A stretch of DNA of 64,000 nucleotides from Rhynchopus sp. YZ270_cl-10 (GCA_964035575.1 OZ037837.1:434001-498000), one strand, 5' to 3'. Positions 53,201 through 63,344 are shown, numbered from the stretch's first letter. Notes: generated by a model from the letters alone, not told the origin. Numbers and translations: made by a program.

Positions 53201-54283
53201 ACGATCCATACCCTCAAGAATCTCTGCCCCCGTTGCGATCTCTCCAGCCTGAAGGTGCAACCAAAGCACCGCAAGGTCCGCGTCAATCCCGCTGCCTTCT
53301 TCCACTGCATAAATCGGGATGCACTCCGTTTCGTTGGTACCGCCAAATTGGATGTAGTCCACCTGAAAGAATTGGTAGTCCGAAGCATGCTCGTCGAGCT
53401 TGTCGCAGGCAATGAGAAGGGTGACGTGAAAGGAGGTGCACGCATCGGCAAGCTTCTCCGCAACGTTCGCAGCGCCGCATGTTGTGACAGACCACGACTG
53501 CATGTCAGTTCCGATGCGACCTTTTAGGACAGTACCCCGTCGGACTCCTGCCGTCAGATTTAAAGAAAAGATCGATTTTGGTGTGTTTTGTACATCATCG
53601 TCCGACAAATTAAAAGACAGCGAAGGAACGCCCTGTGGACTGCTTTCCTCCTTAACCCGCACGCTGTAGTACGCAGCTCTGAGGGCCTCAGACACGCTGT
53701 TGCGGGAGGCAAATGAGATGAAGAGAACTGATCCGTTGCACATATCGATTCTGCCGTTGTTAACCTGCGCGAGTTGCGAGATCGCAGACAGTTTCGCACA
53801 AAACGCACGAGACAACCCACCCACATCAAAATCCTCCCGAACGACGTCGTGCGCAAACCCTTTTATCGCCACCACCGTTTCTATCGCACTGTAAAGCGAC
53901 CTAAATTTGCTGTCCGAAACACGCCGTTCCGATGCGCTCGACTGACGGGTGTGACGACGGGCGCCCCGCTCCCCAAGCGCCTGCGTCAATACATCCGCCT
54001 GCTGCGGTCGACACATATTTCCAGAATTTTCTGGATTTTTCCGAAACCTTACGCTTATATGATGTGTCAACACCGAACCTACAACAACCATCACAAAGGT
54101 CACAACCCCCATGGTCCATGAAGGGGATCCTGTTGACACCATAAAATAGCATCCCAGCCCTGTTAGTGATGTTGTCATGGCGGAGATGGCGGCAAGAAAC
54201 AGTGGTGTCGAGTCATCGTATACGACCTCTTCACTCTTGGGATCCACTTCTGTGGAAAAAAAAGAGACGTTTGGTTGAAGCAT
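50282..54283 (-). CDS. Pseudo-cyclase / cyclic-nucleotide-gated-type channel fusion
   Basis: A 1333-residue open frame from ATG 54283. Two membrane helices (27-50, 57-77) are followed by two class III cyclase-like folds (about 130-330 and 420-545). Both keep structural phrases (NNGRIDMCNGSVLFISF; NGVVESVNSDRFVARW) but lack the catalytic metal-binding aspartates. After a Ser-rich spacer comes a helical, TPR-like stretch (640-690). Then comes a six-helix channel (about 820-1065) with a weak S4 (R926, R929, R935) and a pore with the K-type filter GYG (1030-1032). A C-linker and a cyclic-nucleotide-binding fold (about 1155-1260) follow. In the phosphate-binding cassette GEISCLLGVPQPADC, the Glu is kept but the usual Arg is replaced. 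It is likely a plasma or ciliary membrane K+/cation channel controlled by partner binding or non-canonical ligands. A 50-nt GT-AG intron near the end would give about 1297 residues with a stop at 50340. Confidence 0.8.
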   Translation of the reverse strand: MLQPNVSFFSTEVDPKSEEVVYDDSTPLFLAAISAMTTSLTGLGCYFMVSTGSPSWTMGVVTFVMVVVGSVLTHHISVRFRKNPENSGNMCRPQQADVLTQALGERGARRHTRQSSASERRVSDSKFRSLYSAIETVVAIKGFAHDVVREDFDVGGLSRAFCAKLSAISQLAQVNNGRIDMCNGSVLFISFASRNSVSEALRAAYYSVRVKEESSPQGVPSLSFNLSDDDVQNTPKSIFSLNLTAGVRRGTVLKGRIGTDMQSWSVTTCGAANVAEKLADACTSFHVTLLIACDKLDEHASDYQFFQVDYIQFGGTNETECIPIYAVEEGSGIDADLAVLWLHLQAGEIATGAEILEGMDRAESAKTLTCMKQRIARVSPRDSAEYRCSLALDTFPVSEDELRRAKKFTKGHTRVSVSPTKVFVFLVFHIDEVETRKFREGIASFTMAVERANGVVESVNSDRFVARWCVGASLSDCLGCAVTLVKVFDKWSFGIGLCKGEGVCVEHRGEELAHSTVRVRAECLAVVAHLHKLRVVADADLVTAQRTNALHTSDISSATGETKRARRGVQKESVSSSAGSVPTRISSSMCSLRSGDSASTRIAAEAKPQWRPISYDSVFVLPAKIASQGLVHLSDDVNPMYLRAMGYVSDRCWASARDLLQQYSDLDESDAWAQILYNACCAAFLEEESGARSSDDPLVLQVNRAGAQFVTTQLPLGGAFIATPDNPALSMSIPNPLSHSAKLMSGRKTESALNVTAIAAPASSLASTVSSQMRPQVVARALRDREQIRINLGFHNKNSDNIYSSGLSVMRHRVAEAWNLFRLAAIFFECTITPARAFYPNDDYTTAVIIFVIVGTLCDVAHIGDVILNFYEPVTTNRGIKVTNMTDIAAMYVSSWLAPDIIACLPWELFWVPFNPRIYAQHPWVRVNRLMNVLRIPSQVIAIQETYAADVHPVAVKLVYNMLLLAFILYWMGCMWGTAKGDTDCDLSVPYRGKTYASCISKYFEVDYDGTGTFERVIIHLHWALRGFAGYGQGWPETDKQHLLCIVNVVLGIAIFATVIAYLQSTMKMTHNEVFLQRLDAVVAVAEHRRLDEKTTADILRYHRMLWSKTQQVYEGQFENLKEELPAELAAELTFFSNLKAFDKIDVLHNARNPQFLTRLISSLVLRVGSPGELLLERGDPFNPIETGIYFFYKGCAFTSIDSEAVETVHEGGYWGEISCLLGVPQPADCRLLSYCELYFLPALKFKYIIDEFPEYANGFVDTATRRRQAIRLILTDLDEYDEVCVDVFSFVIPFYLIYSTSSQRHLKSDSIVYRDIIGTIGQFFQTWHPLKE
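50385..50434 (-). other. Candidate 50-nt GT-AG intron in the channel gene
   Basis: On the minus strand it begins GTATGTG and ends CCTTTTTATTTGATTTACAG. Read through, it encodes an odd hydrophobic run (VFSFVIPFYLIYS) right after a charged end. Spliced, the protein ends HIFTASPEVRFYCL with a stop at 50340-50342. Both versions are in frame; the splice signals are strong by eye. Confidence 0.6.
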
Positions 54284-56134
54284 GGTGCTTGATTGCTCTT
54301 GTAAAAATCAAAGATAATGTCTGAAACTACGAGATGGATCTGGTCTTCTCGTCTTTTTGGATCTTTGCTTTTAAAATAATTTGGGGTGTAGTTGCCTCAG
54401 GTTGTGTTGCCACAGTTGGTGCAATCTCCACTTTTTTTTAAAATTATTTCAGCAAGCCACAGTTTGCATCAGCGAGAGAGAGTGTTCTGTCGTGGGGAAG
54501 GAGGGGGAGGGGGAGGGGGTGAAAGGAAGATGAATGTTAGGGGTATAATAAGAAACAAAAGGCAGGTTGAGCGTCAAGCTGAGAATGGTTTCCGCAACAT
54601 AGTGTGAAGAGTGGGGGGGAAGAAAAAAATGGGTTTTGTGTGTTGTGTGTGGCAGTCTGTGTTTTTAGTGAGGCGTTTACGTTTAATGAAAGAAGAGTTG
54701 ATTTTTTTTTTCCCCTGGAGTTTTGGTGGGAAAATGCCTAGCAGCAGTTGACTTGAAATACATTCACCAAAAAACAATTTGAAAGATGAATTTTCCTGTC
54801 AAGTGTTTTTGTGTGTTAGCGGAGAAGAAAACAGTTTCCAATAAAAGGCTCCTGCGTCGGTTTTCTTTTTCACAGTAATACGCCATGCTGCAAAAAAGGT
54901 GGAGGAACAAACGAAGGAAGGGGGTGTACTCTTTTGTTTTTCTTCTTTTTTTTTGTTTTTTTTTTGTGTGTCGACATTAGCCTCTTCTCGAACGAGAGAA
55001 TTGTTGAGAGCCTGGGGCAGCGCCGTCCAGCTTGCCCAAACTGCTAGTGCATCGGCACTACCTATTTAATTTTGAAAATTTTCTTGCTAGTGCCGGGCAC
55101 TACCACTTTTTCAGAATGTTTCAGAAAAGTTTACACTCAGTTACACTTGTCAGACACGCAATGTCTGACAAGTGTAAACCTTCTAAATTTTAATTTTTGG
55201 CACCTCACATAAGCTTCTGAGAGTGACCAGAACTGGCCTCATGCACAAAGTGACCCCGTCACAGCCAGAACGCGACTCAATTGGTCAAACGCCGAAGGAA
55301 AAGGAAGCATGCAGCATGGCGAAAGAAAAAAAGTAGCGTACCGTGCGCCTGCGGCGCAAGTTTGCAACCCACCTTCCTATGACATAGTATGGCTGTAAAA
55401 ATGTGCAATTTTAAGCGCAGTTTTTTGACATGTTGCGCACCGTGGCTTCGCCAGGAACCTTGATGCTATGACCACCGTTTCTTTTTGTACATGTACTGAT
55501 GTTACTGATAATTCGTGTGTCTGGTGCAAATATCAATGAAGTTGAACTCCGCAGTTGGAGACCCGAGGAATTCTCACATTCCGCCGGAGTCCCCGAACTT
55601 GAGCTGGGTCGGGCTCGACCGAGTTTTGACCGAGTAACCTAGGGTTTTTATTATTATCTTTTATTTGCAAAAAAGTGGTAGTGGCTAAGTGCATGGCACT
55701 AGCTTTTTTATTTTTTTGGAAATCTCGGGGACTGCGCTGAGTCTTATTGTGTTTGTCACATTTTTTCCTTCTTTTTTTTTTTGTGTAATTTCCTGACGTT
55801 AGTCGCGGAAAGGAGCTGGTGGAGACGGTGGTTCCTTTGTTTTGTTTTGTTGAATAATGATGTCACCATCATTGCGGCTAAAAACCCCCCTTTTTTGTAC
55901 TACAAAATATGTACAAAAGAAAACCACTTTATTTTTGGCGTGAGACACCGGAATAGCAGTTATGTTGTTGCTCTTTGCTTGCCTTTTATGTTTGGATTTG
56001 CAAATAAAAAGGATGATTTAAGTAACATAAAAAGTAAAGCATAAATAAAATAAAAAGGGTGTGGCTTGGGGGGGTCGCAAAAAGTGCGCAGAAGTGCCCG
56101 AAAAGTGCGAATCACCCATTCAGCCACACCAACA
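54284..56134. other. Gene-free stretch with several repeat fragments
   Basis: 54383-54438 is element S copy 4. 54807-54877 matches 62306-62372 (GCGGAGAAGAAAACAGTTT, GGCTCCTGCGTCGGTTTTC). 55195-55640 is an inverted fragment of the 12865/42634 hAT-type family, including the GTGCGCCTGCGGCGCAAG block. No gene is supported. Confidence 0.6.
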
Positions 56135-57390
56135 AAAACCAATTTCATAATATTTTACTTTCCATTCAAAGAAGAAATCACACAAAAGACCAGGGCTCTC
56201 AGGATCCTCCACGAAAAAAGCAGAATTTTCGAAATGAGGAGGATTCATTTTTGCAAAAAAACCCCCCAAAAAAAAATTTTTTTCCCCCGCAATAAGCGGT
56301 CGTCGCGCGCTTCGCGCGCGCCTCCCTGACAGCCACAGAGCGGAGAGGCGGGTCAATTTTGCGAGATAACAAAAAACGGAAATCTAATCCTTTCTCTTGC
56401 ACCGTACGCTCCATGAACCGTACAAAACCCATACGTCTTCCAGAAGCAGGGGCTGATGCAACGGCAGGTAATTTTTAAAAATGGCAAAAATTTTGCAGCT
56501 TTGGTCACGTTGCATTTTTTGGCTGCAAAATGCAAGGGTATCCAAAGACAATGCCAACTCTATTTTTTTGCGGAGCAAAAAAATTATATAAATGGCCCCG
56601 CAGGCAAAAAAAAATTGGGGTACGGTGTAAAAATGCTTCCTTTTACACCACAGAATCACTCAACGAACCCTTTTTTTGAGTAGCAAAAAATGAAAATGGC
56701 GCCGCAGGCAAATTTTTTTTAAGGTGCAGCCCTGGACGGTGCATACAGGCTCGGGAAAATATTGGCTCCCTCGGGGGAGACAAAGTGACCCCCCACTATA
56801 AAACCCCTAGGAGGATAATCCTCCACCCGAGCCCGCCAAAAAAAAAAAAAAATGGAGGAAATCCTCCACCAAAAAAGCCTGAAAAAAAAAAAAAAAAAGC
56901 CCCTGGAGGAAATATCCTCCCCTACGTGGAGGATATTGAGAGCACTGCAAAAGACGTTCAAAAAAACGACAAGAAAAATATGAGAGGAAGAAGAAATTTA
57001 CTCGCTTTTGACAAAGCCCTCTCACGAACAGTGCACCTTGTTACATGACCAATGCACCATGCATTCTTACATCCATTTAGATTTTTGACTTCTATAGGGT
57101 GTGCAGCACAGCGAAAATCAAGACTGCCGACGAGCGAATTCCCACGCGTTTTTGAGTTGAAAAACTCTGTTACAACCATCCTGCAAAAAAAAGGGGGCCG
57201 GAGGAAGTGCCACAATACGACTGACAAATATAAAAGCACAGATCGATATCCACTCGACCCATTCATTCCACGATGGAACACTTGAGAATACGAGGATGAG
57301 CAGAGAGGGAGAAAAAGAAGGGGAATATTTTGAAAGCATGTAAATACTTTTTTGGGGGGGAAGAGGTGATACATGAGAAGAATTAGGCTC
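56135..57390 (+). repeat. Repeat family B, copy 3, interrupted by hAT MITE
   Basis: 56135-56190 and 56948-57390 correspond to family B. The hairpin segment present in the other two copies is missing here. The 3' part (AAGACTGCCGACGAG, GAAAGCATGTAAATACTTTT) aligns with 45190-45400. Confidence 0.8.
56191..56947 (-). mobile_element. hAT-type MITE, family A copy 2, with 8-bp target duplication
   Basis: The ends CAGGGCTCTCAGGATCCTCC and (inverted) CAGTGCTCTCAATATCCTCC match copy 1 at 11554. CAAAAGAC is duplicated at 56183-56190 and 56948-56955. The uninterrupted family B copies near 43453 and 47738 have a single CAAAAGAC at this point. It is 757 bases long, longer than copy 1 by extra T- and A-runs and a GCGCCGCAGGC segment. 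Confidence 0.93.
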
Positions 57391-58340
57391 AATAAAGTAA
57401 GAACCCAAAGACAACGGCGAGATGGTGGTGAGAAAATTCAACAATAATTATATGTGTGCGAGGGTCCTTGGGGAGCCTCAATACACGATTTGCTTCACAC
57501 GAATGCAGTGGGCTAGGGTGCGCCTGGGAAAAAAAAATGGCCTGGCTGGAAAATATATCTGTCTCGTCTCAATAACGTTATTTACCACGCAAATTAAAAC
57601 TACCTGTTCCAGTTTTTCATACAGTACAAGGGGCTACACCATATGTGGGGAAAATACGTTTTCTCCCCCAAAGGTGGTTAAGAATCCTTAAGGAAATCCA
57701 ATCCATGGCAAAGCCCTTGCATAGTGCAGTCTTGACCAAAAGGTGCAAAAAGTTGACCTTTTTCCTTTCGAATTGACTTCACGATTGCTCTGGGAACCAG
57801 GCCTGACGCTAACTTTTCGATTTTTGGGAAATCGTGGGATGATGGTCGAATATGGGGGGGGGGGAGGCTAAAAAAAAATTTTTCCGCGCCTGTTTTTTGA
57901 CCTCACGCAACACTCCACACCATTGACAAAAACACACGATTTTTATTTTTTGAAAACTTGGTCAACCCCGCCGCCAGGATTTTGGGTTTGAAAAAGTTCT
58001 GTTGATGGTCCAAAAAATATTTTTCGCGCTTCGCGCGAAAACCCCTGCAAAGCTCCTTCTCGTGGCCTCCGGCGGAGAGACGCATGTTCCCCAAGCCCGG
58101 TCAGAGTTCCTCCGAATCAGCGACATTTGCTCTTTCCCTGTGCATTGTACTCTTCGGTGGCCAGTGCAGGTGGCCGTCCAGAATCCGCATTGGGTGTCAG
58201 CCTTCTTATCGGTAAAGCAGCGGTCATGGTACCCAAAGGTTCCTGGCGAAGCCACGGTACGCAACATTTCTAAAAAATGTTCCCATAAAATGGAACTGCG
58301 ATACATACTTGCGCCGCAGGCGCACGGTACGCAACTTTTT
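57391..58340. other. Gene-free stretch
   Basis: 58195-58340 is a fragment of the 12865/42634 family (GGCGAAGCCACGGTACGC, GCGCCGCAGGCGCACGG). The remainder shows no gene. Confidence 0.5.
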
Positions 58341-59124
58341 CCATCATGCCATCATGTCATCATGTCATCATGTCATCATGTCATCATGTCATCATGTCAT
58401 CATGTCATCATGTCATCATGTCATCATGTCATCATGTCATCATGTCATCATGTCATCATGTCATCATGTCATCATGTCATCATGTCATCATGTCATCATG
58501 CCATCATGCCATCATGCCATCATGCCATCATGCCATCATGCCATCATGCCATCATGCCATCATGCCATCATGCCATCATGCCATCATGCCATCATGCCAT
58601 CATGCCATCATGCCATCATGCCATCATGCCATCATGCCATCATGCCATCATGCCATCATGCCATCATGCCATCATGCCATCATGCCATCATGCCATCATG
58701 CCATCATGCCATCATGCCATCATGCCATCATGCCATCATGCCATCATGCCATCATGCCATCATGCCATCATGCCATCATGCCATCATGCCATCATGCCAT
58801 CATGCCATCATGCCATCATGCCATCATGCCATCATGCCATCATGCCATCATGCCATCATGCCATCATGCCATCATGCCATCATGCCATCATGCCATCATG
58901 CCATCATGCCATCATGCCATCATGCCATCATGCCATCATGCCATCATGCCATCATGCCATCATGCCATCATGCCATCATGCCATCATGCCATCATGCCAT
59001 CATGCCATCATGCCATCATGCCATCATGCCATCATGCCATCATGCCATCATGCCATCATGCCATCATGCCATCATGCCATCATGCCATCATGCCATCATG
59101 CCATCATGCCATCATGCCATCATG
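58341..59124 (+). repeat. Satellite (TCATCATG)n then (CCATCATG)n, about 98 units
   Basis: After one or two CCATCATG units come about eighteen TCATCATG units to about 58500, then only CCATCATG to 59124. The switch is abrupt. It abuts a fragment of the 12865/42634 family. The same CCATCATG unit forms another array at the window's right end. Confidence 0.98.
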
Positions 59125-59711
59125 CACCCCCCGTGGCATGATGGTGGCATGATGAAGGGGAAAAATAAATCCCCCAAAAACGTGGGATGATGGCATGATG
59201 GTTAGCAAAAGGCCTGGCTAACAACGCAGAAACAATTTTTTTTTTGAAAAAAAAATGGGTGTTTTTGTGGTGGGTTGATGGTGGGATGATGGTTTATGGT
59301 CGGGGGGGGAAAGCCATTTTCCGTGGGTTGATGGATGATGGTTAGCGTCAGGCCTGTCTGGGAACACATCAAAACACGGGGGGGGGGGGGGGCTTTTTCT
59401 GGTGTTGAGAAGAAGCAACACAGAAGTGTTCTGGTAAAGAGTCGAGGGAAGGGTGATGGGGAACAGAAAGCAGGGCGCGCGCTAACTTTTCGGAAATTTC
59501 CCGAAAAAATGGATATCGGGTCCAAAAAAATGTACCTACAGGAAGTATGTGAAGGGGGCGGGAAAATCAGGGTTATATTGCATTTCCGAGAAAATCCCGG
59601 GCTATGGTGGGGGATATACGGAAAAATGGACAAAATTTTGGTGATTTAAATTTTCACAAAATATGAACCCATACCCGTAAACAAGGGTCATTTTCAGGTC
59701 TTTCGGACACC
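59125..59711. other. Gene-free stretch with degenerate GATGATGG repeats
   Basis: 59125-59345 contains scattered GGGATGATGG, GGCATGATGG and GGTTGATGG phrases, probably decayed satellite. No gene is seen. Confidence 0.5.
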
Positions 59712-60314
59712 CAGTACACAGTACACAGTACACAGTACACAGTACACAGTACACAGTACACAGTACACAGTACACAGTACACAGTACACAGTACACAGTA
59801 CACAGTACACAGTACACAGTACACAGTACACAGTACACAGTACACAGTACACAGTACACAGTACACAGTACACAGTACACAGTACACAGTACACAGTACA
59901 CAGTACACAGTACACAGTACACAGTACACAGTACACAGTACACAGTACACAGTACACAGTACACAGTACACAGTACACAGTACACAGTACACAGTACACA
60001 GTACACAGTACACAGTACACAGTACACAGTACACAGTACACAGTACACAGTACACAGTACACAGTACACAGTACACAGTACACAGTACACAGTACACAGT
60101 ACACAGTACACAGTACACAGTACACAGTACACAGTACACAGTACACAGTACACAGTACACAGTACACAGTACACAGTACACAGTACACAGTACACAGTAC
60201 ACAGTACACAGTACACAGTACACAGTACACAGTACACAGTACACAGTACACAGTACACAGTACACAGTACACAGTACACAGTACACAGTACACAGTACAC
60301 AGTACACAGTACAG
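59712..60314 (+). repeat. Satellite (AGTACAC)n, about 86 units
   Basis: An essentially perfect 7-base tandem array with no internal variants seen, open in all frames. Apparent minus-strand ORFs of 217-259 codons are artefacts. Confidence 0.98.
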
Positions 60315-60811
60315 TGAAGTCAATTTAAAGGCTCCATGGGTCTTTATACAGTAACGTATAGGGATTTCAGTGTATAAAGGGGGGTCGGCTCCACCAAAAG
60401 TTGCGTACCGTGGAGTGTGTTCCTGAATAAAAAAAATGGTCGGAATTGAAAGATTCGTAAAAAATAAATCCAAAGGAAAAAAAATCGAAAACCTTCTTCA
60501 AAAGAAATCCAACTTAGAGGCGCCACTGTGCTGCGACCCAAAGAGGAGGTTTTCTTAAGGAATTCCTTAAGAAACCTGCGTAGAAACGTTCCCAAAGGGG
60601 GTACCACAGCCAAAAATCACCTAACCATCCACAGAGGCATAAAAAAAATCGTGCGACCCCGGAATTGAACGTTTTCGTAACCGATCTTTCCAAATAAATA
60701 AAATTGGAAAAAAAAAATTTTTGAAGAAAATTCATAAAATCCATGTGACCACGGTTTTGTACTGGACCCCCCCGTTGCCAAATTACCAAACTTGTCCGCT
60801 CACCCCCCCGG
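60315..60811. other. Gene-free stretch
   Basis: 60645-60675 (TCGTGCGACCCCG.AATTGAA) echoes 14885-14905 and 18036-18055. No gene is seen. Confidence 0.45.
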
Positions 60812-61344
60812 AGACCCCCCAGTGTTCCTAACGCTAGTTTTAAACTAAACGTTTTAAACGTTTTAAATTCTAAACGTTTTAAACTGTTTTAAACGTTTTA
60901 AACTCGAATAAAAAACGGTGGTGAATTTTGGCTTTTCAGGCAAAAAAAAAAAATTTTTTTTTTTTTTTTTACAGGCAAAAAAAAAGGTCTTTGCGAAAAA
61001 ATGTGGTATTTTCCTCTTTGCTGAAGTGGCAGCAGGCACGGTGTAATTAGACACCGCATGGTGTCTAATTACAAGGTGCCACCAGCTCTGCCTGATAGGC
61101 CGAGCAGAGTGTGCCTGCGCCACTGGATGCTTGGTGTGCCCCCTTTGGTGTAGTGGAGCCGTCGTTGTGATAGAAGATGGACCCCACTCCTCCTTGGGGG
61201 TGCGCTGATCTGGTAGTCAGTGAAGCGCGTAGTGTTCTGTTTACCGTGTGCAAGGATCTGTCTGTGTAGACGCGTCCCGTGTGGGGTGGCAGAGCCGCAA
61301 GAGCCAGTTCCGTCCTTTGCCGGTTCTCTTCGCTGCTTGCAGAG

Positions 61345-61644
61345 TCACTCTTGCTGACACCCGGTATTTCTGGTGATCAGCACGTCATTCAGCGTACGAT
61401 CCCACTCCCACGGTGACACGGGGTCGTGGTCCAGTAAGGGTGCGCGTACGCTGTGGCGATAGGCTCCCGTCTCCTCCACAGTCTCTATCGCTCCGGCAAG
61501 CCAGCTGTCGCCTGCAGGTAGCTTGGTCGATATCGCAGTAGCTCTACCAGGGGAGTCCTCCACCCGCATGAACTTCTCCAGGTCGTCCGCCGCTGCTGTT
61601 GTGGACAGAGAAGACACAGTGGTGTCCCATGGTGTCCCCATCAC
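61345..61644 (-). CDS. Unidentified 99-codon ORF inside the hAT element
   Basis: It begins MMGTPWDTTVSSLSTT and ends at 61345. Composition is protein-like (acidic, Trp-containing PWEWDRTL). Between it and the transposase fragment upstream a further open piece reads KVLEEDLHNAEEICTHLHEKK in another frame. It may be captured host sequence or a diverged transposase part; I recognise no domain. Confidence 0.3.
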   Translation of the reverse strand: MMGTPWDTTVSSLSTTAAADDLEKFMRVEDSPGRATAISTKLPAGDSWLAGAIETVEETGAYRHSVRAPLLDHDPVSPWEWDRTLNDVLITRNTGCQQE

Positions 61645-61733
61645 ACACTAGCCCACTCAACTTATCTTTTTCTCATGCAGGTGCGTGCAGATCTCCTCCG
61701 CATTGTGCAAGTCCTCCTCCAAAACTTTTGTGC

Positions 61734-62015
61734 TTACAGGGCGGGCATCCGCACCCTCGCGACAAGGGTGAACACCTTCTCGTCGTTGTGCGCCTTCCAG
61801 CCATCAACGTATACCGAGATGTGCAGGCTCTTTGCTAGGGCTGCTCTCACAGGAACCATGACCCTGTCATACTCAGCCTTAAGTACCCTGTTACCCATCT
61901 GGAACCCGCTGGGAATTTTTGACACATCAAATGCTGGCACCAAGCACTTGATCAGCCAGGTTTTAGCGCACTCATTAGGGTACCGTACAGGAAACAAGTT
62001 AGCAGGAGAAACCAA
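61734..62015 (-). pseudogene. hAT transposase fragment (DUF659-like)
   Basis: The 93-codon frame contains WLIKCLVPAFDVSKIPS, then LKAEYDRVMVPVRAAL and VYVDGWKAHNDEKVFTL. This is the junction between the DUF659-like region and the catalytic core, where D of DGW is normally the first catalytic acid. The rest of the core and the dimerisation region are missing, so it is not functional. Confidence 0.65.
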
Positions 62016-62257
62016 GAAAAACCAGGCTAAATTGACCCCAGATGCACCAAAACTATGATTTTTGATACAGAAAAAAAAAAATTCGAAAAATTCCCCCCAC
62101 TTTTTTTACGTTTTTTTGTGCAGAACTGTCACCCGTTTTTTATTCGAGTTTTAAACGTTTAAAACGTTTAAAACGCGTTTTAAATAATTTAAAACGTTTA
62201 AAACGTTTTAAACGTTTTAAACGTTTTAAACGCAAAATTAGGAACACTGAGACCCCC

Positions 62258-62576
62258 CCCGGATGACATCCGTTGAAAGTAAAAAAGAGGCTTCCCCAAG
62301 TGTTTTTGTGTGTTGGCGGAGAAGAAAACAGTTTACAATAAAAGACTCCTGCGTCGGTTTTCTTTTTCACAACGCGGAGGGGAACTGTCAGGTTGCCACA
62401 CATGTTCACACATTTTTTTAAGAACAAGTACATCAACGTGTCTCCCACGAGTTGGATGAAGAGGACGAACTGTCCGAGGTTGATGTTGAGCTTGAGCTGT
62501 CGGAAGAGGAACCCCACTTTCCTCTTGGGTCTCATACAATACGTTTTCTTAAATTCTTGAAAAAATATTCTTGAAC
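62258..62576. other. Gene-free stretch with short acidic coding relic
   Basis: 62306-62372 matches 54807-54877. On the plus strand 62420-62560 reads an acidic fragment (HELDEEDELSEVDVELELSE) ending at TGA, with no start; probably a gene or transposon relic. Confidence 0.4.
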
Positions 62577-62906
62577 TTTTATTTTTCCTTCCTTCAAAAC
62601 TTCACACACAACGCTTTTGGTTTTTGGGAGACACACAAGGTGCCAGGTTCTATGATAAGCACGGAACCACCCTGCACCTGTTTGTCATATATATTGTTTC
62701 CCGTGCAATACATGGAGAAACGTTTCGCACTCGAAACAAAGCTTTTTGATAAAAATTAGCGAGATACAAAAACCAGCGCGTGTGGAAGAAAAAAGGAGAG
62801 GAAAATATTTTTTCTGATTCAAAGTGGTGTTTACGTTTTGGGTACGGGGCGGAGAATAAAATCTGTTCGATAAAAGAAACGCGAGCTTATTGTTTTATCT
62901 TGTTCA
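62577..62906 (+). repeat. Dispersed repeat R1, second near full-length copy
   Basis: Differs from 35418-35745 by only a handful of changes, including an extra ATAT after TTTGTCATAT. It is followed by TAGAATCTGACTTC, which also occurs at the 3' end of the channel gene (50349-50363). Confidence 0.88.
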
Positions 62907-63344
62907 ACAAAAAATAGAATCTGACTTCGGGATACAAGAATAATTAGAATACAAAAAGAAGACAAAAAAAAGAAAAAAAAACAACTTTTTTTCGTTTATC
63001 CGCACGCGTATTACGTCCATTTTTTACGGTGACCCCGATTAAGACCGCAGTTGACGTCTCACGTGGAGGTGATATACATAATGGATAGGATCTCAAACAC
63101 CACGTCTATCCTCAGAGACAATCTTCTGTACTTGGGGAGATTGACCCGAAAATATAAAGAGAAGACAGGGACGCACATTGTGCAGTGTTCTTCCACTCTG
63201 AGGAAGTACGCACAACTGTGTACCTGCACAGAAATATTCGCGCACGCAGGCCTTTTGCTAACTTTGGGATTTTCCCCCTGAATGGCATGATGGTCAAAAA
63301 AAAATAATTTCCTGGAAAAAAAGTACATTCCGAGCTTTCACACC
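62907..63344. other. Gene-free stretch
   Basis: No repeat partner or gene recognised apart from short unsupported ORFs. Confidence 0.45.

Larger units (their letters stand above)
60820..62249 (-). mobile_element. hAT element with perfect 8-bp target duplication and AAACGTTTTAAA arrays
   Basis: Both ends start CAGTGTTCCTAA. The octamer AGACCCCC flanks them at 60812-60819 and 62250-62257. Just inside each end lie arrays of AAACGTTTTAAA (60838-60900 and 62150-62230), likely transposase-binding subterminal repeats. The 1430-base element retains only parts of a minus-strand transposase (61734-62015), so it depends on another copy. Confidence 0.93.

Noticed and set aside
58002-59152. Histidine/serine/methionine repeat ORFs up to 379 codons
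   Set aside because: Translation of the CATCATG satellite; no independent coding signal.
58341-60314. Possible CRISPR-like arrays
   Set aside because: Units are head-to-tail with no spacers; simple satellites in a eukaryotic setting.
59602-60473. Minus-strand YCVLCTV repeat ORFs of 217-259 codons
   Set aside because: Translation of the AGTACAC satellite.
35418-62906. R1 copies as a pair of LTRs
   Set aside because: 27 kb apart with host genes between, no TG...CA ends or primer-binding site.
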